Shown here in pieces: positions 1 to 8,256 of a stretch of DNA of 15,620 nucleotides (position 1 is its first letter; the number at the start of each line of letters is the position of its first letter). The DNA comes from an uncultured Pedobacter sp. (GTDB lineage: Bacteria; Bacteroidota; Bacteroidia; Sphingobacteriales; Sphingobacteriaceae). The stretch covers positions 1-15,620 of the forward strand of contig NZ_CAMLHF010000131.1 of assembly GCF_946479715.1 (NCBI RefSeq). The letters run 5' to 3'. The position numbers and the translations under genes were made by a program. Below the pieces are notes generated by a model. It was not told where the DNA came from, ran no database searches, and was given only the letters and a program-made list of their open reading frames with translations.

Positions 1-772
1 TTGCCCTTTCAACCAGGACCAGTAAAGAGGTATCTACCTCTAAGCAGCCTCTTTTACCACATGAGCACAATTTGTTGCTTTGAGATAAGGGTATGTGGCT
101 AAATTCACCGGCATAACCATTGTGCCCTTTAAAAAGATTTCCGTTAATGATCATTCCAAGACCTATTCCCCAGCCAATATTTACAACCATAATGTCATCG
201 TAGCCTTTCCCAATCCCAAATTTCAATTCTGCGAAGGCAATTAAACTAGAGTCATTTTCAATAAATACAGGTAAACCAATTGATTTCTTTAGGTAACCCG
301 TTAAGCTTTTTTCATCTGGGGTTTTAAGAAAAGTATGGTTAACTCCATGTTCTGCATTCACAAAACCAGGCATTCCAATTCCAACTCCAAGGAATTGCTC
401 TGAAGGAATTCCAGAAATTGCTATGTTTGATTTGATGAATTGTATTAATTTGGTTAATGCATCAGTGTCATCCACCAGATTGAGGGGGAGTGTGTAAGTT
501 ATGTTTTGAGCTTTGTTTAGTAAATCATAAATAACCATGCGAGTTACTAACTGATCCATCGCCACGGCTATGATATAGATTTGTTTTTGCGGATTCAATG
601 AAAAAGTTAAGGGTCTGCGACCACCACTTGAAGGGGCAAGGCCATGTTCAAGAACATAACCGTCTTTTACCAAATCACTCACGGCGCTGGTAATTAGTGG
701 TAAGCTCTTATGACTAAGAGAACTTAATTCAGTTAAGGTAAGCATCTTGCTGTAATACAGCTGTTTGATCAC
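1..772 (-). CDS. ROK family transcriptional regulator (NagC/XylR type), C-terminus cut by window edge
   Basis: The reverse-strand frame is open from 790 to the window edge, about 260 codons. An N-terminal winged helix-turn-helix (near 772-600) precedes a segment reading SSGGRRPL. The ROK fold then follows, with the glycine-rich GVGIGMPG motif, the IENDSS motif containing the Asp that is catalytic in ROK kinases, and the cysteine-rich ROK signature CSCGKRGCLE near the edge, which binds zinc in this family. ROK repressors sense sugars or phospho-sugars and repress sugar-use genes. The nearest ATG in frame (814) is followed after seven codons by TAA (793-791), so I place the start at GTG 772, which keeps the whole HTH; ATG 745 is the next option. 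It is divergent from the histidine kinase. The ligand is unknown, and the start or integrity is doubtful because of the stop. Confidence 0.85.
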   Translation of the reverse strand, partial: MIKQLYYSKMLTLTELSSLSHKSLPLITSAVSDLVKDGYVLEHGLAPSSGGRRPLTFSLNPQKQIYIIAVAMDQLVTRMVIYDLLNKAQNITYTLPLNLVDDTDALTKLIQFIKSNIAISGIPSEQFLGVGIGMPGFVNAEHGVNHTFLKTPDEKSLTGYLKKSIGLPVFIENDSSLIAFAELKFGIGKGYDDIMVVNIGWGIGLGMIINGNLFKGHNGYAGEFSHIPLSQSNKLCSCGKRGCLEVDTSLLVLVERA

Positions 773-917
773 TTCTTTTCTTAAGATACGTTATTTTCTA
801 ATTGTTGCAGTCATGATACATGTTTTCCATAGGCCGGTAGAGCCAAGAGTATACCAGTTAAAATATTGATGCGCATAAGACTAAGGATAGCCGTTTAATT
901 TATTATTGGGTTTTTGT

Positions 918-932
918 TGTTCATAATGAACA
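918..932. promoter_or_regulatory. 15-bp perfect palindrome, candidate operator
   Basis: TGTTCAT-A-ATGAACA is a 7+1+7 perfect palindrome lying about 100 bp upstream of the ROK reading frame, in the divergent region. An adjacent small dyad, CACGcatCGTG, begins at 931. ROK regulators bind dyad operators near their own and target genes, so an autoregulatory site is plausible. The assignment rests on position and symmetry only. Confidence 0.4.
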
Positions 933-1095
933 CGCATCGTGCAATTTGGGACAGCTCAATCGTTCCAGCACTTTGCGTTGTCTAAAATAATGAAAATTAT
1001 TATCTCCAAGGATAATTGTTAGTATATTTATCGCATCCCACCAAATTAGGGCACTAACCAGTTCAATTTACCGTATGATCCACTTTGCAAGACGA

Positions 1096-1134
1096 ACCTA
1101 TTTTAAAGAATATGGTTATTCCATTAAAATAGGT
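1096..1134. repeat. Inverted repeat, 11-bp perfect arms, 17-nt spacer
   Basis: ACCTATTTTAA (1096-1106) and TTAAAATAGGT (1124-1134) are exact reverse complements, ending 28 bp before the kinase start codon. In RNA this would be a hairpin in the kinase leader. In DNA it could be a spaced operator. There is no T-run downstream, so it is not a typical terminator. Confidence 0.5.
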
Positions 1135-1162
1135 ATCTTTAGAATCTTATTAGCGCCTAATA

Positions 1163-2917
1163 GTGAACGATTTATCTATATTTAACTGGTCTCTCAAAAG
1201 AACGTTGCTGAACGTCTCAGACCCTATTGAAAGAGCCAAAATAACTGTATTCTTCATTGTTTTACTATTAAATTTTCCAAAAATTGCACTATCAGTTACT
1301 GATCATTTAATTAGTAATAGCTACGATAAACTTATTGTCGACGCAATTTCATTTCTGATCTCAATTGTGGTAATTAAGCTATTACTGTCCAGACCAGATA
1401 TTGTAAAAATATTAATACACATTGCGTTAATAGCAATTACAAGTTATATCATAAGGAATTTATTTTTTCATAAAGTAGGCATTCCAATAATGCAGCATAT
1501 TTTTATGGCAATGACCTTTAGTTTTTATGGACTTGGTCGTCGCTGGGGTATTCTCTACTGTTCAATATTTACGGTAACGATGTGCTTAGCACTTATTAAT
1601 CGTGGAGGCAATTTTATAGTTCTTAATAGTCAATATGATAATCATACCATATCAATACTCATAATAGGAATTAATTTCATTGCCATAGCAGCATCTCACT
1701 ATTACTTTTATGCTGTTCTCTACGGTACACTTAATGAGAAAAAGATGCTTAATGAAGAACTGCAACTTACGGTTAAGTCTAAAACAGATTTTCTTTCCAC
1801 GATGTCTCATGAGTTAAGAACGCCCCTGAATTCTGTGATCGGAATGTCTAACGTTTTACTAAACGATAAACCAAATAAAGAACAAAAAGAAAGCCTGGAT
1901 GTGCTTAAGTTCTCTGCTGAGAGCTTGTTGTCGTTGATAAACAATATTCTAGATTTTAATAAAATAGACTCGGGGAAAATAGAGTTAGAATCGATTCCCT
2001 TTGATATCTCTACTCTGATCAGAAATGCCTGTGCCGGATTCGGAGCAAAGGCAGGAGAAAAGAGACTTAATTATCATGTTCAAATAGATACTCAAATTGG
2101 AAAACAACAAGTAATTGGAGACCCAACAAGGCTTGTTCAGATCATCTTTAATCTAGTAAGTAACGCCATTAAGTTTACCCAAAAGGGGATGGTAGAGGTA
2201 CGCGCCATAGTAAGAAGGAAAAACCAGGAAGGTATTGTAATAAGGTTTTCAGTTAGAGATACAGGCATGGGTATCAGTCCTGAAAAGCAAAAAATAATTT
2301 TCGAACCTTTCTTACAAGCATCAAAAAGTATTACCAGAAATTTTGGTGGTACAGGATTAGGCCTTTCCATCGTAAAGCATTTGTTAGAACAGATGGGTAG
2401 TAAAATAATGATAGATAGTGAGGTGGGTAAAGGAACCCGCTTTTATTTTGATATTAAATATGCAACAACTGAGCTAGTTGCTAATCCAATTAAAGAAGTA
2501 AAGCAAAAAGAGGTAAATATCGATCAGCTAAAAATTCTTCTAGCCGAGGATAATGCAATGAATATCTTGTTCATGAAAAAATTGTTGTCGAGCTGGAATA
2601 CTCAAATAGTAGTCGCCGAAAATGGTGAAGAGGCATTTAGGTTAGCTAATGAAAACTATTTCGATGTAATCTTAATGGATTTGAATATGCCTGTGATGGA
2701 TGGGTATGCCGCAACTAAAATGATTAGAGAAATTGTAGATTCCACTAAATCCAATGTTCATATTATAGCACTTACAGCCTCGGCCTCTGATGAGGTAAGA
2801 GAGAAAATAGAACAATGCAAAATGGATGATTACTTAAGTAAACCTTTTCAGCCAGAAGAATTAAGAGGGAAGTTGCAAATTGTTCAGGAACGTATAGCAA
2901 ATTTTAATTCTCTATAA
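1163..2917 (+). CDS. Membrane-bound hybrid histidine kinase with C-terminal receiver domain
   Basis: This 584-aa two-component sensor autophosphorylates on His and passes the phosphate to its own receiver Asp. The N-terminal 190 residues hold about six hydrophobic segments with no large extracellular loop, so the signal is likely sensed in or at the membrane. Next come a HisKA dimerisation helix with SHELRTPLN (phospho-acceptor H216), an HATPase_c domain with N-box Asn330/Asn334, G1 box DTGMG (366-370) and G2 box GGTGLG (395-400), and a receiver at about 525-575 with acidic LAEDN, phospho-acceptor D506 in MDLNMP, and K560 in SKPF. The start is GTG at 1163; an upstream in-frame TAG at 1151 leaves no better option. 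No output regulator is adjacent, so the phosphate probably goes to an Hpt protein encoded elsewhere. Its stop lies 4 bp from the stop of the convergent receptor gene. Confidence 0.93.
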   Translation: MNDLSIFNWSLKRTLLNVSDPIERAKITVFFIVLLLNFPKIALSVTDHLISNSYDKLIVDAISFLISIVVIKLLLSRPDIVKILIHIALIAITSYIIRNLFFHKVGIPIMQHIFMAMTFSFYGLGRRWGILYCSIFTVTMCLALINRGGNFIVLNSQYDNHTISILIIGINFIAIAASHYYFYAVLYGTLNEKKMLNEELQLTVKSKTDFLSTMSHELRTPLNSVIGMSNVLLNDKPNKEQKESLDVLKFSAESLLSLINNILDFNKIDSGKIELESIPFDISTLIRNACAGFGAKAGEKRLNYHVQIDTQIGKQQVIGDPTRLVQIIFNLVSNAIKFTQKGMVEVRAIVRRKNQEGIVIRFSVRDTGMGISPEKQKIIFEPFLQASKSITRNFGGTGLGLSIVKHLLEQMGSKIMIDSEVGKGTRFYFDIKYATTELVANPIKEVKQKEVNIDQLKILLAEDNAMNILFMKKLLSSWNTQIVVAENGEEAFRLANENYFDVILMDLNMPVMDGYAATKMIREIVDSTKSNVHIIALTASASDEVREKIEQCKMDDYLSKPFQPEELRGKLQIVQERIANFNSL

Positions 2918-2921
2918 CCAC

Positions 2922-5393
2922 TTAGTTTCGGCCTCTTTCATCTTCATTTCCTGTTTGATGATCTTTAGCTTTTGCCTCCTTATTTCCAAAACGATAACTA
3001 AGACTTAACTGCGCATATCTATTGATTTGAAAATTGGTGAACTTTTGCTTAACTCCATTTACAACAGTTGTTACGGCCATGGCACTACTTCTAAAAACAT
3101 CATTTACGTTTAATGTGATGTTTAGATTTTTTTTAAGCGCTAAAGCTGTCAACCCCAAGTCTAATTTGTAGTAGGAATCAGACTTTCCAATATGATTAAC
3201 TTCTGGAAACTGATACCAGAAATTAGCTGCTGCAGCAAAAGTTTTATTTGCATTAAAATAAACAGTGTTGTTAGTGGCTAAATACAAACCATAGCCTTTA
3301 ATGTCATTAAAACTATTGTTATTAGAATAGGAGTTTGTACGGTAAAATGTTGCCTGATTGTTGTTTTCTAACCAACTAACACCAGTTAAAGAGAAACTCT
3401 CTGAAATCCCATATCTGTAGGTTTTTAAGAAATTTATAGGCGTTGTATACACTAGATTTGTATCAGGGCTTGCTATTGTAACATAGTTAAATCCATTATT
3501 GGTGATGTTTAAGAAAATGGAAGAAGTTAACGTTCTTTTGTAAACATGAGACAACTCGAAATTACTATTATATTCTGGCTGAAGATAAGGATTGCCCTGT
3601 CCGTAGCTATATGCTGTAAATAACGATTTAAAGGGGTTTAGATTCCAAAAAGAAGGTCGGTTAATACGTCTTCCAAAAGAAAAAGAGAGCCCATTGTCGG
3701 CATTTGGCTGATAAGAAATCAGTAAGGAGGGGAAAAGCTTAAGGTAATCTACTTCTGTGTTCTGGTCAATGGTGTAAGAATACCCCTGAGTTTGTGTGAG
3801 CTCTGCTCTTAAGCCACCCTGGTATTTCCATTTACCTTTTTCTCCGTTAAAGTTTGCATATAGCGATTGAGTATTCTCTTTATAATCGAATTCGTTACTT
3901 AAATTGGTATCGTAAACCTGTTCGCTATTGATTTTCCTATAGTAAAAGGCATTGCTATAATTATCAATAAAGCTTAATTTACCACCAAAGGCCCAGGTAC
4001 CTATAGCTGATGGTATTTCGGTATCAGCTTTGAAGGTGTAGACATTTATATTTTGTTTATTAGTGTCGTAATAGCGTGTATTGTTTATTGGAACACCTGA
4101 ATTAGGCAGATAGCTTTTACTTTCAAAATCAGACTTGTCTGTGCGATAGTAATTGTAGTAATCCGCATTCAACAGAAGTTTTTTTCCTGTGCTATCAAAA
4201 CTAATAACTGTATGAACGTTAATCGAGTTGCTCATTGCAATAGGATGATAAGTAGCATAAGTCCTCAGGGTAGAATCTAAACCTCCTGTAAAATTATTAA
4301 AAATGGGATTGTTTACATGATCTGAACCATCATAAACATTTCTGCCACCCAGGTACGAGAAGCCTATTGATGTTTTGGGGCTAACAATAAAATCTGCCCC
4401 TGCAATTAGATTGATATTTCGATAAGTATAATTTCCTGTGTCGGTCTGCTTCCACGTTTGCTTTGGGTAATATAGGTCTGTCTGAAATCCTTCAAGATGA
4501 TGATCCTGATCAAGATTTAAGGTCCCGTAAACGGATACTTTTTCTGAGTTGTAATTTAGATTGCCGCTACCGTTTAGGGCATAAAAATTACTTACGCCGT
4601 AAATGGTCTTTTGGTCGTGAATCCAATGTTTGCCGCTAGTTTGTATATTCCCTGAATAGCCTTGTTTTTTAATTTGCCTGGTTACAATATTTATGATGCC
4701 CGCATTTCCTTCAGCATCAAAATTGGCTGAAGGGTTCTTCAGCAGTTCAATTTTAGAAATCTGATTTGCCGACATAGATTTTAAATACCTCATTAAATCA
4801 AGCCCGGTTAGTTGAATCAATTGACCGTTCACCATTACTTTAAGCAGACCCTTTCCTGCGCTTGATATTTCATTGTTATTAACCATAACCCCCGGAATCT
4901 GGCTTACAGCTGTAAGTCCATCAGATCCTGTTGCAGTAATACTATTTGAAACATTATAGGTTATTTTCTCTGCGTTGCTTTCTAAAGTCGATTTATTGGA
5001 GATAACATTCACCTCATTTAATACTGTACTAGCCTGTTTTAAGATGATTTTCAAAGTAGTGTCTCTGGTGATCAGAATGTTTAGTTCGGCTTTATGATAA
5101 CCGGTAAAGGAGGCAGTGATTAAATAATTCCCACCTTTTAGATTGCTAAAAGTAAAAGCCCCAACACTATCTGTGGTTAAAGATTGCTTTTGGTTATTAC
5201 TTAAATTAATTAGGGTTACACCGGAATTGGGTAAAGAAAGTAGTGATGCATCATTTACAGTTCCTGTAAGTTTAACTTGAGCCCAAAGGTTGGTGTTAAT
5301 AATTAAGAGAAAAATGGCAGCGGCAAAGAATTTCAAATTTGAGAGTTTAAGGTTAAGTTGTATAAGGTTTACTAGACTACATTTTATTTTCAA
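2922..5393 (-). CDS. Outer-membrane beta-barrel receptor (carboxypeptidase-regulatory-like + TonB plug + OMP_b-brl_3 barrel)
   Basis: The N-terminal signal peptide is hydrophobic and ends LWA|Q (after residue 38 of the long form). A carboxypeptidase-regulatory-like Ig domain follows (about 41-120), then a TonB-receptor plug (about 135-240; it includes the run IELLKNPSANFDAEGNAG and ends INIVTR), then a long aromatic-rich beta-barrel to residue 823 with alternating strands and a final strand in LSLSYRFG. Such receptors import or bind ligands at the outer membrane, usually driven by TonB-ExbBD. It is shorter than SusC (about 1000 aa), and no SusD partner is adjacent. The longest frame begins at TTG 5393, overlapping the hydrolase gene by 17 bp. 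TTG 5336 would instead start the protein directly with a compact signal peptide (MKFFAAAIF...), and I think it at least as likely. There is no in-frame ATG before the plug. The ligand is not predictable. Confidence 0.88.
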   Translation of the reverse strand: MKIKCSLVNLIQLNLKLSNLKFFAAAIFLLIINTNLWAQVKLTGTVNDASLLSLPNSGVTLINLSNNQKQSLTTDSVGAFTFSNLKGGNYLITASFTGYHKAELNILITRDTTLKIILKQASTVLNEVNVISNKSTLESNAEKITYNVSNSITATGSDGLTAVSQIPGVMVNNNEISSAGKGLLKVMVNGQLIQLTGLDLMRYLKSMSANQISKIELLKNPSANFDAEGNAGIINIVTRQIKKQGYSGNIQTSGKHWIHDQKTIYGVSNFYALNGSGNLNYNSEKVSVYGTLNLDQDHHLEGFQTDLYYPKQTWKQTDTGNYTYRNINLIAGADFIVSPKTSIGFSYLGGRNVYDGSDHVNNPIFNNFTGGLDSTLRTYATYHPIAMSNSINVHTVISFDSTGKKLLLNADYYNYYRTDKSDFESKSYLPNSGVPINNTRYYDTNKQNINVYTFKADTEIPSAIGTWAFGGKLSFIDNYSNAFYYRKINSEQVYDTNLSNEFDYKENTQSLYANFNGEKGKWKYQGGLRAELTQTQGYSYTIDQNTEVDYLKLFPSLLISYQPNADNGLSFSFGRRINRPSFWNLNPFKSLFTAYSYGQGNPYLQPEYNSNFELSHVYKRTLTSSIFLNITNNGFNYVTIASPDTNLVYTTPINFLKTYRYGISESFSLTGVSWLENNNQATFYRTNSYSNNNSFNDIKGYGLYLATNNTVYFNANKTFAAAANFWYQFPEVNHIGKSDSYYKLDLGLTALALKKNLNITLNVNDVFRSSAMAVTTVVNGVKQKFTNFQINRYAQLSLSYRFGNKEAKAKDHQTGNEDERGRN

Positions 5394-6474
5394 CTGTTTT
5401 TATCAGTTTTTCCAGAAGCTTAAATATTCCATCTAAAGCATTCTCTGTTGCAGAGTTGGCCATAATGATGTAGGCTACATTTTTATCCTTGTTAATTAAG
5501 GTATAACAATAAAATGTACCGGCAGAACCCGCGTGTTCAGATGAGTGCTTGTCTTGTTTATTTACATTAAGCCACCCTATAGCATAATCCTTTAATCCGT
5601 AATGCAGGTAATTATAAGTCTCTGACTTTAAAAGATTGTTCTTACCTCTTAATCCCGACAAGTTTAGCTGAATAAATTTAATATAATCGCTGATAGGCAT
5701 ACTGATGTCTCCAGCTGGTTCAATAAGATTTAAATTGTAATCCGTATGAGGAGATAGGGGAGTCAATTTATTGTTTTCAATCCAATGTCCCCAAGGTTGA
5801 TTCACATCAGTTCTGTTTGGCCATCCCAATTTATAGTTTAGATGAAGTTTTTTTGAAAGGACTTCATCTAGAAGCCGTTCCCATGTTTTTCCGCTAGCTT
5901 TTTCAAGCATAGCAGTGGCAACACTATACCCAGCATTGGAATAATTATAGGTTTCATTATTTTTTTCCAGCGCATCATTGCTGATCAGGTATTTTACGAA
6001 CAATTTACGCTGCTCATCTTTAGTCCCTGTAAATTTGGGTAACAATTGAAACTCAGTCCCGCTGTTATAAGGTTTAATGAACGCTCTGTGCGATAATAAG
6101 TCGAGCAACGTGACTTCATAAAATGCAGGGTTGGCATTTTTTTTCCATTCCGGGAATAAAGTGAAAAACTTTGTTGTCCAGCTAATCTTTTTGTTTTCTA
6201 CCAGATAACCTGCAATAAAACCTGTTATTGCTTTTGTATTTGAGCCCAGATGAAAATAATCATCAGTGTTAGCTTTTGTTTCATCATTTTGAACATCAGA
6301 TCTCCTAAAGCCCACTACGTTTTTCACCAGTACGCTGTCGGCTGTAAGGGCAGCATAACTTAGCTCAGGTATTTCATTTTTAACCCTTATACTATCAGCA
6401 AAATGAGCTAAATCCTGACCCTTTGATGAGGAAAAGAGAAAAACAAGAATAAAAGCTGATAAGACTTGCTTCAT
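5377..6474 (-). CDS. Exported serine hydrolase, beta-lactamase class C / penicillin-binding-protein-like family
   Basis: This 365-aa protein has a Sec signal peptide (MKQVLSAFILVFLFSSSKGQ) and the three active-site motifs of the class C beta-lactamase / DD-peptidase / esterase superfamily: SxxK as S78-N-T-K81, YxN as Y178-S-N180, and HxG as H314-A-G316. Members hydrolyse beta-lactams, D-amino peptides or esters in the periplasm, and sequence alone does not settle which. The SHRAF stretch after LLD-L (around 125-132) sits where many relatives have SHTSGL, a small departure. Its ATG overlaps the preceding GIN gene stop as TAATG, implying translational coupling, and its own end overlaps the longest form of the receptor gene. 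Its place in this operon suggests an envelope or cell-wall role rather than antibiotic resistance. Confidence 0.88.
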   Translation of the reverse strand: MKQVLSAFILVFLFSSSKGQDLAHFADSIRVKNEIPELSYAALTADSVLVKNVVGFRRSDVQNDETKANTDDYFHLGSNTKAITGFIAGYLVENKKISWTTKFFTLFPEWKKNANPAFYEVTLLDLLSHRAFIKPYNSGTEFQLLPKFTGTKDEQRKLFVKYLISNDALEKNNETYNYSNAGYSVATAMLEKASGKTWERLLDEVLSKKLHLNYKLGWPNRTDVNQPWGHWIENNKLTPLSPHTDYNLNLIEPAGDISMPISDYIKFIQLNLSGLRGKNNLLKSETYNYLHYGLKDYAIGWLNVNKQDKHSSEHAGSAGTFYCYTLINKDKNVAYIIMANSATENALDGIFKLLEKLIKTVENKM

Positions 6475-7214
6475 TACAGTTCGCTTACTCCACCGGATCC
6501 AATCACGGTTTTTTCTATAGTAGGGTTTCCACTGTAATAAACATTACCAGAACCACTAATGAATGCTTTAATGGTGCCATCGGTTTTAATACTAACAGTA
6601 CCTGATCCACTAATCCTTGTTGATAGTCTATTGGTTACTAAAGTTTTTCCATTTAAATTTCCTGATCCACTGATGGTAATTTGCGCTGCATCTGTTTTAC
6701 CGCTTATGTTTAGGTTCCCAGAACCACTGATAACGCCAGTTAGCTTATCTACATCAATATTTGCTTTGATACTACCAGAACCACTTAGTGTGGATGTAAA
6801 TTCTCCACTGGTTAACGCACCCGAAACAATTATGCTCCCATTTCCGCTCATGGTTAGACTGGTGATGTCTTTTGCCGTAACATATGCAGTAATGGTTTTG
6901 CCTTCATATTTTTTTGCCCAGCTTGTCCAACTGTTCTTTGGGCGAATTACCAGGATGTTACCCTTAACTTCACTTATTAGTGTAGAAATTGCCTCGGCAT
7001 CCCCCTCAAATTTTAAGCTTTCGGTACTGCCCATTTTAATCACCACATTAATAGGTCCACCCGCAGCAACACCGGTAAAGTTTTTTACATTTCTTTCATC
7101 AAAAGAAGGGGCGTCTATCTTAGCAAAAGGAGGGAAGGCCGAATTATTATTATTAGAAATTGCATTGAAGCCAATGGTACAAAATAAGGCAGCAAACAGA
7201 AATGTCTTCTTCAT
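6474..7214 (-). CDS. GIN-domain (DUF2807, putative auto-transporter adhesin head) protein
   Basis: This 246-aa exported protein has a signal peptide (about 1-20, MKKTFLFAALFCTIGF). The mature part begins NFTGVAAGGPINV and is typical of DUF2807 proteins, which fold as a right-handed beta-helix at the cell surface or in the periplasm. Seven SGSG-type turns occur at residues 123, 144, 163, 182, 202, 220 and 239, spaced 18-21 residues apart, one per helix coil. The function of the family is poorly known. It lies 45 bp downstream of the DUF2490 gene and shares its stop codon with the hydrolase start (TAATG), so it sits in the middle of the operon. The plus strand across the repeat is also open for over 230 codons, a by-product of the repeat composition. 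Confidence 0.88.
   Translation of the reverse strand: MKKTFLFAALFCTIGFNAISNNNNSAFPPFAKIDAPSFDERNVKNFTGVAAGGPINVVIKMGSTESLKFEGDAEAISTLISEVKGNILVIRPKNSWTSWAKKYEGKTITAYVTAKDITSLTMSGNGSIIVSGALTSGEFTSTLSGSGSIKANIDVDKLTGVISGSGNLNISGKTDAAQITISGSGNLNGKTLVTNRLSTRISGSGTVSIKTDGTIKAFISGSGNVYYSGNPTIEKTVIGSGGVSEL
6487..6848 (-). repeat. Degenerate tandem repeat (about 57 bp) encoding beta-helix coils
   Basis: On the plus strand a motif close to CCAGAACCACT or CCTGATCCACT recurs about every 54-63 bases, corresponding to the SGSG turns of the GIN-domain protein. The copies are diverged, so this is an old protein-level repeat, not a simple DNA tandem repeat or a CRISPR array. Confidence 0.7.
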
Positions 7215-7259
7215 CTTTATCTTTTTAAATTTTATATGTCTAAATAAACGAATTAATAG

Positions 7260-7967
7260 CTAAAACCTTGTGTAAAGGGCAAGTTGAATTACATTGTTCA
7301 TTGTAGAGGAGTTTAGCCCCTTGGAAGTTTGATTCAGATAGCCAGCTTCAATATCCACTTTTTTACTTAATCTATATCCTGCTGCGACGTAGGCACGATT
7401 TTGATCAAATACATGGCCATTTAGTTCGTCTTTATTTTGAAGGTTTAGAAATACCTCATTTTGTAAGGCAACAAATGGTCCTTTCTCAAAATCCTGTTGT
7501 CCTTTTTTTAAAGGAACAATAAATCTTAAAAAATACCTGAAGCGCTGCGAAAACAGATCATCTGGTCCGTTTCTTTCTATAAAACGTTGTTCTGTTCTGA
7601 ACCTGTGGCTGGTAAGAATTGTGCTAATTTTATGTTTATAAATATATTGCTGCCATATCCTATGTTCAGTTAATTTATTGTCACTGGCTCCTATTGACTG
7701 GGTAAAGGTTTCATTTAATAAGTAGCCCAATGTTACTTCATTTTTATTATTAATGTAGTATGTTAAGCCGGGCCTGAACATGAAATTTCTTAACTGTTCC
7801 CAGTTGTCGGCAGTTCTTAGTTGAACATCAAGATGGGCACCCCATTTGTTATTTATTTTAGTGGTGTTCATTAAGAATAGCCAACCGCTGTTTTGTTGTA
7901 TGGTCTGGGCAATACCGGCAGTGCAAAATAGGCTTAATACAGTAAGTAGAAATAAGGAAAGACGCAT
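7260..7967 (-). CDS. DUF2490 family outer-membrane beta-barrel protein
   Basis: This 235-aa protein has a clear signal peptide (MRLSLFLLTVLSLFCTAGIAQ). The mature part is a run of amphipathic beta-strands with family hallmarks: WLFLMNTTKINNKWGAHLD, then RPGLTYYI, HRIWQQY, RTEQRFIE, RFRYFLR and the C-terminal strand VIQLALYTRF. DUF2490 proteins are predicted small outer-membrane barrels of unknown substrate. This is the first gene of the leftward group, with a clear ATG start and 325 bp of upstream non-coding sequence, so the operon promoter should lie there. The GIN-domain gene begins 45 bp downstream with no terminator between. Confidence 0.87.
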   Translation of the reverse strand: MRLSLFLLTVLSLFCTAGIAQTIQQNSGWLFLMNTTKINNKWGAHLDVQLRTADNWEQLRNFMFRPGLTYYINNKNEVTLGYLLNETFTQSIGASDNKLTEHRIWQQYIYKHKISTILTSHRFRTEQRFIERNGPDDLFSQRFRYFLRFIVPLKKGQQDFEKGPFVALQNEVFLNLQNKDELNGHVFDQNRAYVAAGYRLSKKVDIEAGYLNQTSKGLNSSTMNNVIQLALYTRF

Positions 7968-7994
7968 AATATATTGTTCTATTTGTGTGTGTTG

Positions 7995-8024
7995 CTAAAA
8001 TAGGAACAATATTTAAAAGTCCAA
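7995..8024 (-). promoter_or_regulatory. Weak candidate promoter of the four-gene envelope operon
   Basis: On the reverse strand TTGG (8024-8021) is followed after 18 bp by TATTTTAG (8002-7995), which resembles the Bacteroidota TTTG/TAnnTTTG promoter with mismatches and one base short in spacing. The predicted transcript would start some 20 nt ahead of the ATG. Confidence 0.25.
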
Positions 8025-8225
8025 TGTCCTAATGGATACAAGTAGTCTTAAAATGTCATTTAAGAGGTATGTAAAGTGCATGTTACGAATTAATTACATT
8101 TTTACGCATTAAATACTGTTAAAAGAATTACATTATTTTTATTGTGACTTGCGGAATGGGGGGAGTCGAGTAGGAGAAGATGAAGGTGCCGAAATGATTT
8201 TAAATTCATCTATTTCGTTATTTAA

Positions 8226-8256
8226 TTTGCAAGGTTTCTAAAATTAATTACTTTTG
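8226..8256 (+). promoter_or_regulatory. Bacteroidota-type promoter of tRNA-Ala
   Basis: TTTG (8226-8229), 19-bp spacer, then TACTTTTG (8249-8256) matches the -33 TTTG / -7 TAnnTTTG consensus of the Bacteroidota primary sigma factor at every defined base. It ends about 36 nt before the mature tRNA 5' end, fitting a short processed leader. Confidence 0.8.

Larger units (their letters stand above)
815..1162. other. Divergent intergenic region between ROK gene and histidine kinase
   Basis: No gene was found in these 348 bases on either strand. The stretch separates two divergent genes, so it should hold both promoters, but I could not find a convincing TTTG/TAnnTTTG pair for either. It contains a 15-bp perfect palindrome and, nearer the kinase, an 11-bp-arm inverted repeat, listed separately. 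Confidence 0.7.

Noticed and set aside
2918..2921. Bidirectional terminator between the kinase and receptor genes
   Set aside because: The convergent stops are 4 bp apart and no hairpin with a T-run is visible at the junction.
6487..6848. Regular repeats that might be a CRISPR array
   Set aside because: Copies are diverged, there are no unique spacers, and the period fits coils of a beta-helix protein.
6559..7263. 234-codon plus-strand ORF
   Set aside because: It is antisense to the GIN-domain gene, kept open by the repeat composition; the minus-strand product has a signal peptide and family motifs.
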